Part shown: piece after piece, positions 11,822-25,270 of the stretch
How the letters are laid out: every line of letters begins with the position of its first letter
Numbering within the stretch: the stretch's first letter is position 1
Assembly: GCA_920105625.2 (NCBI GenBank)
Contig: OV050031.1
Location: 78,749,995 to 78,813,994, forward strand
Direction: 5' to 3'
Source: Clusia tigrina
Taxonomy: Eukaryota; Arthropoda; Insecta; Diptera; Clusiidae
DNA length: 64,000 nucleotides
Program-made: the position numbers and the translations under genes
Notes under the pieces: generated by a model
The model's input: only the letters and a program-made list of their open reading frames with translations
Database searches by the model: none
What the model was told of the DNA's origin: nothing

Positions 11822-13891
11822 AGGCATCAGACCCCCCCCAATCGACAGCGACAGCGACTGAGACGCCTACAGAGACGCTGACAGAGGCTGCGACGCTGAC
11901 TGAGACGCCGTCTCAAGCCGATATGGGTAGATATAGGCATATGTAAGGCAGCAGACCCACCCAATCGAGACCGGCAGCTACTGAGACGCCTAAAGAGATG
12001 CTGAAAGAGGCTGCGACGCCAACTGAGACGCCGACTGAGGTAGATAGGGGTAGATATAGGTATAGAGGAGGCAGCAGACCCCCCCCAATTGACAGCAGCA
12101 GCGACTGAGATGCCTACAAAAACGCTGACTGAGGCTGCGACGCCGACTGAGACGCCGACTGAGGCAGATAGGGGTAGATATAGGAATAGAGAATGCAGCA
12201 GACCCCCCAATCGACAGCGGCAGAGACTGAGACGCCTACAGAGACGCTGACAGAGGCTGCGACGCCGACTGAGGCGCAGACTTAGGCAGATAGGGGTAGA
12301 TATAGGCATAGAGAAGGCATCAGACTCCCCAATCGACAGCGACAGCGACTGAGACGCTTACAGAGACGCTAACAGAGTCTGCGACGCCGACTGAGACGCC
12401 GACTGAGGCAGATAGGGGTAGATATAGGCATAGAGAAGGCAGAATAATCACCCAATCGACAGCTGCAACGGCTGAGACGCCTACAGTGACGCTGACAGAG
12501 GCTGCGACGCCGACTGAGACGCCGACTTAGGCAGCTAGGGGTAGATATAGGCATAGAGAAGGCAGAATACTCACCCAATCGACAGCGGCAGCGACTGAGA
12601 CGCCTACAGTGACGCTGACAGAGGCTGCGACGCCGACTGAGACGCCGACTGAGGCAGATAGGGGTAGATATAGGAATAGAGAAGGCAGCAGATCCCCCAA
12701 TCGACAGCGGCAGAGACTGAGACGCCTACAGAGACGCTGGCAGAGGCTGCGACGCCCGCTGAGACGCCTACTGAGGCAGATTGGGGTAGATCTAGGCATA
12801 AAGAAAGCAGCAGACCCCCCAATCAACAGCGGCAGCGACTGGGACGCCTACAGAGACGCTGACAGAGGCTGCGACGCCGACTGAGACGCCGACTCAAGCC
12901 GATAGGGGTAGATATAGGCATAGGTAAGGCAGCAGACCCACCCATTCGAGAGTGGCAGCTACTGAGACGCTTACAGAGACGCTGACAGAGGATGCGACGC
13001 CGACTGAGACGCCGACTGAGGCAGATAGGGGTAGATATAGGAATAGAGAAGGCAGCAGACCCCCCAATCGACAGCGGCAGAGACTGAGACGCCTACAGAG
13101 ACGCTGGCAGAGGCTGCGAAACCGGCTGAGACGCCTACTGAGGCAGATATTGGTAGGTATAGGAATAGAGAAGGCAACAGACCCCCAATCAACAGCGGCA
13201 GCGACTGGGACGCCTACAGAGACGCTGACAGAGGCTGCGACGCCGACTGAGACGCCGACTTATGCAGATAGGGATAGATATAGGCATAGAGAAGGCATCA
13301 GACCTCCCAATCGACAGCGACAGCGACTGAGAGGCCTACAGAGACGCTGACAGAGACTGCGATGCCAACTGATTCGCCGACTGAGGCAGATAGGGGTAGA
13401 TATAGGCATAGATAAGGCAGCAGACCTCCCAATCGACAGCGGCAGCGCCTGAGACGCCTACAGAGACGCTGACAGAGGCTGCGACGCCGACTGAGGCAGA
13501 TAGGGGTAGATATAGGCAAGCAGAAGGCAGAAGACTCACCCAATCGACAGCGGCAACGGCTGAGACGCCTACAGAGACGATGACAGAGGCTGCGATGCCA
13601 ACTGATTCGCCGACTGAGGCAGATAGGGGTAGATATAGGCAGAGATAAGGCAGCAGACCTCCCAATCGACAGCGGCAGCGACTGAGACGCCTACAGAGAC
13701 GCTGACAGAGGCTGCGACGCCGACTGAGACAGATTGGGGTAGATATAAGCATACAGAAGGCAGCAGACCCCCAAATCGATAGCGGCAGAGACTGAGATGC
13801 CTAGAGAGACGCCTACAGAGACGCTGTCAGAGGCTGCGACGCCAACTGAGACGCCGACTTAGGCAGAAAGGGGTAGATATAGGCATAGAGA
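11822..13891 (+). repeat. HOR-A copy 4 (2,070 bp)
   Basis: Full-length copy in the same variant order, sharing gacttatgcag with copy 2. The copies at 59.9-63.1 kb share the ttggggtagatctagg and gagagtggcagctactg markers. Confidence 0.87.
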
Positions 13892-14939
13892 AGGCATCAG
13901 ACCCCCCCCCAATGGACAGCGACAGCGACTGAGACGCCTACAGAGACGCTGACAGAGGCTGCGACGCCGACTGAGACGCCGACTCAAGCCGACAGGGGTA
14001 GATATAGGCATAGGTAAGGCAGCAGACCCACCCAATCGAGAGCGGCAGCGACGGAGACTATTACAGAGACGCTAAACAGAGGCTGCTACGCCGACTGAGA
14101 CGCTGACTGAAGGAGATAGTGGTAGATATAGGCGTACAGAAGGCAGCAGACGCCAAAATCGACAGCGGCGACGGCTGAGACGCCTACAGAGACGCTGAGA
14201 GAGGCTGCGACGCCGACACAGACGCCGACTGAGGCATATAGGGTTAGATATAGGCATAGAGAAGGCAGCACACCCCCACTCGACAGCGGCAGCGACTGAG
14301 ATGCCTACAGAGACGCTTACAGAGGATGCGACAGCGACTGAGAAGCCGACTGATGCAGATAGGGGTAGATATAGGCATAGAGAAGGCAGCAGACCCCCCA
14401 ATCGACAGCGGCAGTGACTGAGACGCCTACAGAGACGGTGACAGAGGCTCCGACGCCGACTGAGACAGATTGGTTTAGATATAAGCATACAGAAGGCAGC
14501 AGACCCCCAAATCGATAGCGGCAGAGACTGAGATGCCTAGAGAGACGCCTACAGAGACGCTGACAGAGGCTGCGACACTAACTGAGACGCCGACTTAGGC
14601 AGATAGGGGTAGCTATAGGCATAGAGAAGGCATCAGACCCCCCAATCGACAGCGACAGTGACTGAGACGCCTACAGAGACGCTGACAGAGGCTGCGAAAC
14701 CGGCTGAGACGCCGACTCAAGCCGATAGGGGTAGATATAGGCATAGGTAAGGCAGCAGACCCACCCAATCGAGAGCGGCAGCGACGGAGACGCCTACAGA
14801 GACGCTGACAGAGGCTGCGACGCCGACTGTGGCAGATAGGGGTAGATATAGGCATAGAGAAGACAGAAGACCCCCAATCGACAGCTGCAGCGACTGAGAC
14901 GCCTACAGAGACGCTGACTGAGACGCTGACTGAAGCAGA
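13892..14939 (+). repeat. Transition block between HOR-A and HOR-B
   Basis: Contains the gagactattacag monomer, a gcgacagcgactgagaag monomer and an attggtttagat monomer. The part 13,995-14,625 is repeated at the right edge of the window with one base difference seen. From 14,640 it passes through CAAGCC-type and actgtggcagat monomers into HOR-B. Confidence 0.82.
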
Positions 14940-17785
14940 TAGGGGTAAATGTAGGCATACAGAAGGCAGCAGACGCCAAAATCGACAGTGGCGGCGGCTG
15001 AGACGCCTACAGAGACGCTGAGAGGGGCTGCGACGCCGACTGAGGCATATAGTGGTAGATATTGGAATAGAGAAGGCCGCAGACCCCCCAATCGACAGCG
15101 GCAGAGACTGACACGCCTACAGAGACGCTAACAGAAGCTGCGACACCGACTGAGGCAGATAGGGGTAGATATAGGCATAGAGAAGGCAGCAAACCCCCCA
15201 AACGACAGCGGCAGCGACTGAGACGCATACAGAGACGCTAACAGAGGCTGCGACGCCGACTGAGACGCCGACTGAGACGCCGACTGAGACGACGACTGAG
15301 ACACCGACTGAGACGCCGACTGAGGCAGATGGGGTAGATATAGGCATAGAGAAGGCCGCAGACCCCCCAATAGACAGTGGCAGAGACTGACACGCCTACA
15401 GAGACGCTGACAGAGTCTGCGACGCCGACTGAGGCAGATAGGGGTAGATTTAGGCATAGAAAAGGTAGCAAACCCCCTCAATCGACAGCGGCAGCGACTG
15501 AGATGCCAACAGAGACGCTGACAGAGGCTGCGACGCTGACTGAGACGCCGACTCAAGCCGATAGGGGTAGATATAGGCATAGGTAAGGCAGCAGACCCCC
15601 CAATCGATAGCGGCAGAGACTGAGACGCCTACAGAGACGCCTACAGAGACGCCTACAGATGCGCTGAAAGAGGCTTTGACGCCGACTGAGACGCCGACTG
15701 AGACGCCGACTGAGGCAGATAGGGTTAGATATAGGCATAGAGAAGGCAGCACACCCCCACTCGACAGCAGCAGCGACTGAGACGCCTACAGAGACGCTTA
15801 CAGAGGATGCGACACCGACTGAGAAGCCGACTGATGCAGATAGGGGTAGATATAGGCATAGAGAAGGCAGCAGACCCCCCAATCGACAGCGGCAGTGACT
15901 GAGACGCCTACAGAGACGCTGACAGAGGCTGCGACGCCGACTGAGACAGATTGGGGTAGATATAAGCATACAGAAGGCAGCAGACCCGCAAATCGATAGC
16001 GGCAGAGACTGAGATGCCTAGAGAGACGCCTACAGAGACGCTGACAGAGGCTGCGACGCCAACTGAGGCAGATAGGGGTAGATTTATGCATAGAAAAGTC
16101 AGCAGACCCCCTCAATCGACAGCGCCAGCGACTGAGACGCCTACAGAGACGCTGACAGAGGCTGCGACGCCGACTGAGACAGATTGGGGTAGATATAAGC
16201 ATACAGAAGGCAGCAGACCCCCAAATCGATAGCGGCAGAGACTGAGATGCCTAGAGAGACGCATACAGAGACGCTGACAGAGGCTGCGACTCTAACTGAG
16301 ACGCCGACTTAGGCAGATAGGGGTAGATATAGGCATAGAGAAGGCATCAGACCCCCCCAATCGAAAGCGACAGCGACTGAGACGCCTACTGAGACGCTGA
16401 CAGAGGCTGCGACGCCGACTGAGACGCCGAATCAAGCCGATAGGGGTAGATATGGGCATAGGTAAGGCAGCAGACCCACCCAATCGAGAGCGGCAGCGAT
16501 GGAGACGCCTACAGAGACGCTAAACAGAGGCTGCGACGCCGACTGAGATGCCGACTGAGGCAGACAGGGGTAGATATTGGCATAGAGAAGACAGCAGACC
16601 CCCAATCGACAGCGGCAGCGACTGAGACGCCTACATAGACGCTGACAGAGGCTGCGACGCCGACTGAGACAGATTGGGGTAGATATAAGCATACAGAAGG
16701 CAGCAGACCCCCAAATCGATAGCGGAAGAGACTGAGATGCCTAGAGAGACGCCTACAGAGACGCTGACAGAGGCTGCGACGCCAACTGAGACGCTGACTT
16801 AGGCAGATAGGTGTAGATTTAGGCATAGAAAAGGTAGCAGACCCCCTCAATCGACAGCGGCAGCGACTGAGATGCCAACAGAGACGCTGACAGAGGCTGC
16901 GACGCTGACTGAGACGCCGACACAAGCCGATAGGGGTAGATATAGGCATAGGTAAGGCAGCAGACCCCCCAATCGATAGCCGCAGAGACTGAGACGCCTA
17001 TAGAGACGCCTACAGAGACGCCTACAGAGGCGCTGAAAGAGGCTTTGACGCCGACTGAGACGCCGACTGAGGCAGATAGGGTTAGATATAGGCATAGAGA
17101 AGGCAGCACACCCCCACTCGACAGCGGCAGCGACTGAGACGCCTACAGAGACGCTTACAGAGGATGCGACACCGACTGAGAAGCCGACTGATGCAGATAG
17201 GGGTAGATATAGGCATAGAGATGGCAGCAGACCCCCCAATCGACAGCGGCAGTGACTGAGACGCCTACAGAGACGCTGACAGAGGCTGCGACGCCGACTG
17301 AGACAGATTGGGGTAGATATAAGCATACAGAAGGCAGCAGACCCCCAAATCGATAGCGGCAGAGACTGAGATGCCTAGAGAGACGCCTACAGAGACGCTG
17401 ACAGAGGCTGCGACGCCAACTGAGGCAGATAGGGGTAGATTTATGCATAGAAAAGGCAGCAGACCCCCTCAATTGACAGCGCCCGCGACTGAGACGCCTA
17501 CAGAGACGCTGACAGAGGCTGCGACGCCGACTGAGACAGATTGGGGTAGATTTATGCATAGAAAAGGCAGCAGACCCCCTCAATCGACAGCGCCAGCGAC
17601 TGAGACGCCTGCAGAGACGCTGACAGAGGCTGCGACGCCGATTGAGATAGATTGGGGTAGATATAAGCATACAGAAGGCAGCAGACCCCCAAATCGATAG
17701 CGGCAGAGACTGAGATGCCTAGAGAGACGCCTACAGAGACGCTGACAGAGGCTGCGACACTAACTGAGACGCCGACTGTGGCAGA
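14940..17785 (+). repeat. HOR-B copy 1 (about 2.85 kb)
   Basis: The marker ccaaaatcga at 14,976 recurs at 17,822 (offset 2,846). Offsets of 2,858 then 2,846 hold through the tract at 15,252, the GATTTAGG monomer and the GATGCGACACC monomer; each 12-bp change in offset is one 12-mer. The boundaries are approximate because flanking monomers belong to the same family. Confidence 0.82.
15252..15323 (+). repeat. 12-mer tract, 6 copies
   Basis: Six 12-mers in the order three gacgccgact, one gacgacgact, one gacaccgact, one gacgccgact. The identical structure occurs 2,858 bp downstream at 18,110-18,181 (the HOR-B copy) and at 27,293-27,364. Confidence 0.9.
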
Positions 17786-17910
17786 TAGAGGTAGATGTAG
17801 GCATACAGAAGGCACCAGACGCCAAAATCGATAGCGGCGGCGGCTGAGACGCCTACAGAGACGCTGAGAGAGGCTGCGACGCCGACACAGACGCCGACTG
17901 AGGCATATAG

Positions 17911-17972
17911 TGGTAGATATAGGAATAGAGAAGGCCGCAGACCCCCCAATGGACAGCGGCAGAGACTGACAC
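17911..17972 (+). repeat. Diagnostic variant GGCCGCAG
   Basis: The right half reads aggaatagagaaggccgcag and the next monomer begins with agagactgacacgcc. It is usually adjacent to the long 12-mer tracts marked gacgacgact (for example 2,100; 15,252; 18,110; 27,293; 30,338). Confidence 0.8.
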
Positions 17973-18300
17973 GCCTACAGAGACGCTAACAGAAGCTGCG
18001 ACGCCGACTGAGGCAGATAGGGGTAGATATAGGCATAGAGAAGGCAGCAAACCCCCCAGACGACAGCGGCAGCGACTGAGACGCATACAGAGACGCTAAC
18101 AGAGGCTGCGACGCCGACTGAGACGCCGACTGAGACGCCGACTGAGACGACGACTGAGACACCGACTGAGACGCCGACTGAGGCAGATGGGGTAGATATA
18201 GGCATAGAGAAGGCCGCAGACCCCCCAATAGACAGTGGCAGAGACTGACACGCCTACAGAGACGCTGACAGAGTCTGCGACGCCGAATGAGGCAGATAGG

Positions 18301-18370
18301 GGTAGATTTAGGCATAGAAAATGTAGCAAACCCCCTCAATCGACAGCGGCAGCGACTGAGATGCCAACAG
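18301..18370 (+). repeat. Diagnostic variant GATTTAGG
   Basis: The motif gtagatttaggcatag replaces gtagatataggcatag, followed by aaaaggtagcag or a close variant, ccccctcaatcg and gactgagatgccaacag. A related sub-type reads gatttatgcatag (16,080; 17,440; 21,115) and another gatttatgtatag (26,611; 29,656; 32,650). Confidence 0.8.
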
Positions 18371-18595
18371 AGACGCTGACAGAGGCTGCGACGCTGACTG
18401 AGACGCCGACTCAAGCCGATAGGGGTAGATATAGGCATAGGTAAGGCAGCAGACCCCCCAATCGATAGCGGCAGAGACTAAGACGCCTACAGAGAAGCCT
18501 ACAGAGACGCCTACAGAGGCGCTGAAAGAGGCGTTGACGCCGACTGAGACGCCGACTGAGGCAGATAGGGTTAGATATAGGCATAGAGAAGGCAG

Positions 18596-20772
18596 CACAC
18601 CCCCACTCGACAGCGGCAGCGACTGAGACGCCTACAGAGACGCTTACAGAGGATGCGACACCGACTGAGAAGCCGACTGATGCAGATAGGGGTAGATATA
18701 GGCATAGAGAAGGCAGCAGACCCCCCAATCGACAGCGGCAGTGACTGAGACGCCTACAGAGACGCTGACAGAGGCTGCGATGCCGACTGAGACAGATTGG
18801 GGTAGATATAAGCATACAGAAGGCAGCAGACCCCCAAATCGATAGCGGCAGAGACTGAGATGCCTAGAGAGACGCCTACAGAGACGCTGACAGAGGCTGC
18901 GACGCCAACTGAGGCAGAGAGGGGTAGATTTATGCATAGAAAAGGCAGCAGACCCCCTCAATTGACAGCGAAAGCGACTGAGACGCCTACAGAGACGCTG
19001 ACAGAGGCTGCGACGCCGACTGAGACAGATTGGGGTAGATATAAGCATACAGAAGGCAGCAGACCCCCAAATCGATAGCGGCTGAGACTGAGATGCCTAG
19101 AGAGACGCCTACAGAGACGCTGACAGAGGCTGCGACTCTAACTGAGACGCCGACTTAGGCAGATAGGGGTAGATATAGGCATAGAGAAGCCATCAGACCC
19201 CCCCAATCGACAGCGACAGCGACTGAGACGCCTACTGAGACGCTGACAGAGGCTGCGACGCCGACTGAGATGCCGAATCAAGCCGATAGGGGTAGATATG
19301 GGCATAGGTAAGGCAGCAGACCCACCCAATCGAGAGCGGCAGCGATGGAGACGCCTACAGAGACGCTAAACAGAGGCTGCGACGCCGACTGAGATGCCGA
19401 CAGAGGCAGACAGGGGTAGATATAGGCATAGAGAAGACAGCAGACCCCCAATCGACAACGGCAGCGACTGAGACGCCTACATAGACGCTGTCAGAGGCTG
19501 CGTCGCCGACTGAGACAGATTGGGGTAGATATAAGCATACAGAAGGCATCAGAACCCCAAATCGATAGCGGCAGAGACTGAGATGCCGAGAGAGACGCCT
19601 ACAGAGACGCTGACAGAGGCTGCGACGCCAACTGAGACGCTGACTTAGGCAGATAGGGGTAGATTTAGGCATAGAAAAGGTAGCAGACCCCCTCAATCGA
19701 CAGCGGCAGCGACTGAGATGCCAACAGAGATGCTGACAGAGGCTGCGACGCTGACTGAGACGCCGACTCAAGCCGATAGGGGTATATATAGGCATAGGTA
19801 AGGCAGCAGACCCCCCAATCGATAGCCGCAGAGACTGAGACGCCTATAGAGACGCCTACAGAGACGCCTACAGAGGCGCTGAAAGAGGCTTTGACGCCGA
19901 CTGAGACGCCGACTGAGGCAGATAGGGTTAGATATAGGCATAGAGAAGGCAGCAGACCCCCCAATCGACAGTGGCAGTGACTGAGACGCCTACAGAGACG
20001 CTGACAGAGGCTGCGACGCCGACTGAGACAGATTGGGGTAGATATAAGCATACAGAAGGCAGCATACCCCTAAATCGATAGCGGCAGAGACTGAGATGCC
20101 TAGAGAGACGCCTACAGAGACGCTGACAGAGGCTGCGACGCCAACTGAGGCAGATAGGGGTAGATTTAGGCATAGAGAAGGCAGCAGACCCCCTCAATCG
20201 ACAGCGGCAGCGACTGAGACGCCTACAGAGACGCTGACAGAGGCTGCGACGCCGACTGAGACGCCGACTCAAGCCGATAGGGGTAGATATAGGCATAGGT
20301 AAGGCAGCAGACCCACCCAATCGAGAGCGGCAGCGACAGAGACGCCTACAGAGACGCTGACAGAGGCTGCGACGCCGACTGTGGCAGATAGTGGTAGATA
20401 TAGGCATAGAGAAGACAGAAGACCCCCAATCGACAGCGGCAGCGACTGAGACGCCTACAGAGACGCTGACAGAGGCTGCGACGCCGACTGAGACAGATTG
20501 GGGTAGATATAAGCATACAGAAGGCAGCATACCCCTAAATCGATAGCGGCAGAGACTGAGATGCCTTGAGAGACGCCTACAGAGACGCTGACAGAGGCTG
20601 CGACGCCAACTGAGGCAGATAGGGGTAGATTTAGGCATAGAAAAGGCAGCAGACCCCCTCAATCGACAGCGGCAGCGACTGAGACGCCTACAGAGACGCT
20701 TACAGAGGATGCGACACCGCACGAGAAGCCGACTGATGCAGATAGGGGTAGATATAGGCATAGAGAAGGCAG
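18596..20772 (+). repeat. HOR-C copy 1 (2,177 bp)
   Basis: Delimited by cacacccccactcgac at 18,596 and cacaccctcactcgac at 20,773. The offset of 2,177 bp to copy 2 is constant along the unit. In long stretches only two or three differences are seen by eye, for example around 20,380-20,420 versus 22,557-22,597. Confidence 0.9.
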
Positions 20773-22949
20773 CACACCCTCACTCGACAGCGGCAGCGAC
20801 TGAGACGCCTACAGAGACGCTTACAGAGGATGCGACACCGACTGAGAAGCCGACTGATGCAGATAGGGGTAGATATAGGCATAGAGAAGGCAGCAGACCC
20901 CCCAATCGACAGCGGCAGTGACTGAGACGCCTACAGAGACGCTGACAGAGGCTGCGATGCCGACTGAGACAGATTGGGGTAGATATAAGCATACAGAAGG
21001 CAGCAGACCCCCAAATCGATAGCGGCAGAGACTGAGATGCCTAGAGAGACGCCTACAGAGACGCTGACAGAGGCTGCGACGCCAACTGAGGCAGATAGGG
21101 GTAGATTTATGCATAGAAAAGGCAGCAGACCCCCTCAATTGACAGCGAAAGCGACTGAGACGCCTACAGAGACGCTGACAGAGGCTGCGACGCCGACTGA
21201 GACAGATTGGGGTAGATATAAGCATACAGAAGGCAGCAGACCCCCAAATCGATAGCGGCTGAGACTGAGATGCCTAGAGAGACGCCTACAGAGACGCTGA
21301 CAGAGGCTGCGACTCTAACTGAGACGCCGACTTAGGCAGATAGGGGTAGATATAGGCATAGAGAAGCCATCAGACCCCCCCAATCGACAGCGACAGCGAC
21401 TGAGACGCCTACTGAGACGCTGACAGAGGCTGCGACGCCGACTGAGATGCCGAATCAAGCCGATAGGGGTAGATATGGGCATAGGTAAGGCAGCAGACCC
21501 ACCCAATCGAGAGCGGCAGCGATGGAGACGCCTACAGAGACGCTAAACAGAGGCTGCGACGCCGACTGAGATGCCGACAGAGGCAGATAGGGGTAGATGT
21601 TGGCATAGAGAAGACAGCAGACCCCCAATCGACAACGGCAGCGACTGAGACGCCTACATAGACGCTGTCAGAGGCTGCGTCGCCGACTGAGACAGATTGG
21701 GGTAGATATAAGCATACAGAAGGCATCAGAACCCCAAATCGATAGCGGCAGAGACTGAGATGCCGAGAGAGACGCCTACAGAGACGCTGACAGAGGCTGC
21801 GACGCCAACTGAGACGCTGACTTAGGCAGATAGGGGTAGATTTAGGCATAGAAAAGGTAGCAGACCCCCTCAATCGACAGCGGCAGCGACTGAGATGCCA
21901 ACAGAGATGCTGACAGAGGCTGCGACGCTGACTGAGACGCCGACTCAAGCCGATAGGGGTATATATAGGCATAGGTAAGGCAGCAGACCCCCCAATCGAT
22001 AGCCGCAGAGACTGAGACGCCTATAGAGACGCCTACAGAGACGCCTACAGAGGCGCTGAAAGAGGCTTTGACGCCGACTGAGACGCCGACTGAGGCAGAT
22101 AGGGTTAGATATAGGCATAGAGAAGGCAGCAGACCCCCCAATCGACAGTGGCAGTGACTGAGACGCCTACAGAGACGCTGACAGAGGCTGCGACGCCGAC
22201 TGAGACAGATTGGGGTAGATATAAGCATACAGAAGGCAGCATACCCCTAAATCGATAGCGGCAGAGACTGAGATGCCTAGAGAGACGCCTACAGAGACGC
22301 TGACAGAGGCTGCGACGCCAACTGAGGCAGATAGGGGTAGATTTAGGCATAGAGAAGGCAGCAGACCCCCTCAATCGACAGCGGCAGCGACTGAGACGCC
22401 TACAGAGACGCTGACAGAGGCTGCGACGCCGACTGAGACGCCGACTCAAGCCGATAGGGGTAGATATAGGCATAGGTAAGGCAGCAGACCCACCCAATCG
22501 AGAGCGGCAGCGACAGAGACGCCTACAGAGACGCTGACAGAGGCTGCGACGCCGACTGAGGCAGATAGTGGTAGATATAGGCATAGAGACGACAGCAGAC
22601 CCCCAATCGACAGCGGCAGCGACTGAGACGCCTACAGAGACGCTGACAGAGGCTGCGACGCCGACTGAGACAGATTGGGGTAGATATAAGCATACAGAAG
22701 GCAGCATACCCCTAAATCGATAGCGGCAGAGACTGAGATGCCTTGAGAGACGCCTACAGAGACGCTGACAGAGGCTGCGACGCCAACTGAGGCAGATAGG
22801 GGTAGATTTAGGCATAGAAAAGGCAGCAGACCCCCTCAATCGACAGCGGCAGCGACTGAGACGCCTACAGAGACGCTTACAGAGGATGCGACACCGCACG
22901 AGAAGCCGACTGATGCAGATAGGGGTAGATATAGGCATAGAGAAGGCAG
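20773..22949 (+). repeat. HOR-C copy 2 (2,177 bp)
   Basis: Exact-length tandem copy of 18,596-20,772, with few scattered substitutions (for example actgaggcagatagtgg at 22,556 where copy 1 has actgtggcagatagtgg). Confidence 0.9.
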
Positions 22950-23505
22950 CACACCCTCACTCGACAGCGGCAGCGACTGAGACGCCTACAGAGACGCTTA
23001 CAGAGGATGCGACACCGACTGAGAAGCCGACTGATGCAGATAGGGGTAGATATAGGCATAGAGAAGGCAGCAGACCCCCCAATCGACAGCGGCAGTGACT
23101 GAGACGCCTACAGAGACGCTGACAGAGGCTGCGATGCCGACTGAGACAGATTGGGGTAGATATAAGCATACAGAAGGCAGCAGACCCCCAAATCGATAGC
23201 GGCAGAGACTGAGATGCCTAGAGAGACGCCTACAGAGACGCTGACAGAGGCTGCGACGCCAACTGAGGCAGATAGGGGTAGATTTATGCATAGAAAAGGC
23301 AGCAGACCCCCTCAATTGACAGCGAAAGCGACTGAGACGCATTGGGGTAGATATAAGCATACAGAAGGCAGCAGACCCCCAAATCGATAGCGGCAGAGAC
23401 TGAGATGCCTAGAGAGACGCCTACAGAGACGCTGACAGAGGCTGCGACTCTAACTGAGACGCCGACTTAGGCAGATAGGGTTAGATATAGGCATAGAGAA
23501 GGCAG
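22950..23505 (+). repeat. HOR-C copy 3, truncated to 556 bp
   Basis: Starts like copies 1 and 2 but returns to the start marker after 556 bp. It carries a 42-bp deletion at 23,340, where gactgagacgc joins attggggtag directly, and so lacks the rest of that 12-mer ladder. The same deletion is present in copy 4. Confidence 0.88.
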
Positions 23506-25270
23506 CACACCCTCACTCGACAGCGGCAGCGACTGAGACGCCTACAGAGACGCTTACAGAGGATGCGACACCGACTGAGAAGCCGACTGATGCAGATAGG
23601 GGTAGATATAGGCATAGAGAAGGCAGCAGACCCCCCAATCGACAGCGGCAGTGACTGAGACGCCTACAGAGACGCTGACAGAGGCTGCGATGCCGACTGA
23701 GACAGATTGGGGTAGATATAAGCATACAGAAGGCAGCAGACCCCCAAATCGATAGCGGCAGAGACTGAGATGCCTAGAGAGACGCCTACAGAGACGCTGA
23801 CAGAGGCTGCGACGCCAACTGAGGCAGATAGGGGTAGATTTATGCATAGAAAAGGCAGCAGACCCCCTCAATTGACAGCGAAAGCGACTGAGACGCATTG
23901 GGGTAGATATAAGCATACAGAAGGCAGCAGACCCCCAAATCGATAGCGGCAGAGACTGAGATGCCTAGAGAGACGCCTACAGAGACGCTGACAGAGGCTG
24001 CGACTCTAACTGAGACGCCGACTTAGGCAGATAGGGGTAGATATAGGCATAGAGAATTCATCAGACCCCCCCAATCGACAGCGACAGCGACTGAGACGCC
24101 TACTGAGACGCTGACAGAGGCTGCGACGCCGACTGAGATGCCGAATCAAGCCGATAGGGGTAGATATGGGCATAGGTAAGGCAGCAGACCCACCCAATCG
24201 AGAGCGGCAGCGATGGAGACGCCTACAGAGACGCTAAACAGAGGCTGCGACGCCGACTGAGATGCCGACAGAGGCAGACAGGGGTAGATATAGGCATAGA
24301 GAAGACAGCAGACCCCCAATCGACAACGGCAGCGACTGAGACGCCTACATAGACGCTGTCAGAGGCTGCGTCGCCGACTGAGACAGATTGGGGTAGATAT
24401 AAGCATACAGAAGGCATCAGACCCCCAAATCGATAGCGGCAGAGACTGAGATGCCGAGAGAGACGCCTACAGAGACGCTGACAGAGGCTGCGACGCCAAC
24501 TGAGACGCTGACTTAGGCAGATAGGGGTAGATTTAGGCATAGAAAAGGTAGCAGACCCCCTCAATCGACAGCGGCAGCGACTGAGATGCCAACAGAGATG
24601 CTGACAGAGGCTGCGACGCTGACTGAGACGCCGACTCAAGCCGATAGGGGTAGATATAGGCATAGGTAAGGCAGCAGACCCCCCAATCGATAGCCGCAGA
24701 GACTGAGACGCCTATAGAGACGCCTACAGAGACGCCTACAGAGGCGCTGACAGAGGCTGCAACGCCGACTGAGACGCCGACTCAAGCCGATAGGGGTAGA
24801 TATAGGCATAGGTAAGGCAGCAGACCCACCCAATCGAGAGCGGCAGCGACAGAGACGCCTACAGAGACGCTGACAGAGGCTGCGACGCCGACTGTGGCAG
24901 ATAGTGGTAGATATAGGCATAGAGAAGACAGAAGACCCCCAATCGACAGCGGCAGCGACTGAGACGCCTACAGAGACGCTGACAGAGGCTGCGACGCCGA
25001 CTGAGACAGATTGGGGTAGATATAAGCATACAGAAGGCAGCATACCCCTAAATCGATAGCGGCAGAGACTGAGATGCCTAGAGAGACGCCTACAGAGACG
25101 CTGACAGAGGCTGCGACGCCAACTGAGGCAGATAGGGGTAGATTTAGGCATAGAAAATGCAGCAGACCCCCTCAATCGACAGCGGCAGCGACTGAGACGC
25201 CTACAGAGACGCTTACAGAGGATGCGACACCGACTGAGAAGCCGACTGATGCAGATAGGGGTAGATATAG
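23506..25270 (+). repeat. HOR-C copy 4, rearranged
   Basis: Shares the 42-bp deletion (at about 23,896) with copy 3, so the two descend from one deleted ancestor. It then follows copy 2 at offset 2,691 up to about 24,745. There ggcgctgacagaggctgcaacg replaces ggcgctgaaagaggctttg, marking a jump that skips several hundred bases of the unit before the CAAGCC monomer at 24,781. Confidence 0.8.

Larger units (their letters stand above)
17786..20250 (+). repeat. HOR-B copy 2, one monomer lost
   Basis: Follows copy 1 in order until about 20.2 kb. One monomer present in copy 1 near 17,100-17,230 (cacacccccactcg plus ttacagaggatgcg) is absent near 19,950, where the sequence goes straight to cagtggcagtgactgag. 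Its second half also serves as the first part of HOR-C, which arose by later duplication with different breakpoints. Confidence 0.78.

Noticed and set aside
19928..20761. 277-codon minus-strand frame, repeated at 22,105-22,938
   Set aside because: The repetition is explained by the 2,177-bp HOR-C duplication of DNA. The frame crosses monomer boundaries without respecting them and has no recognisable protein features.
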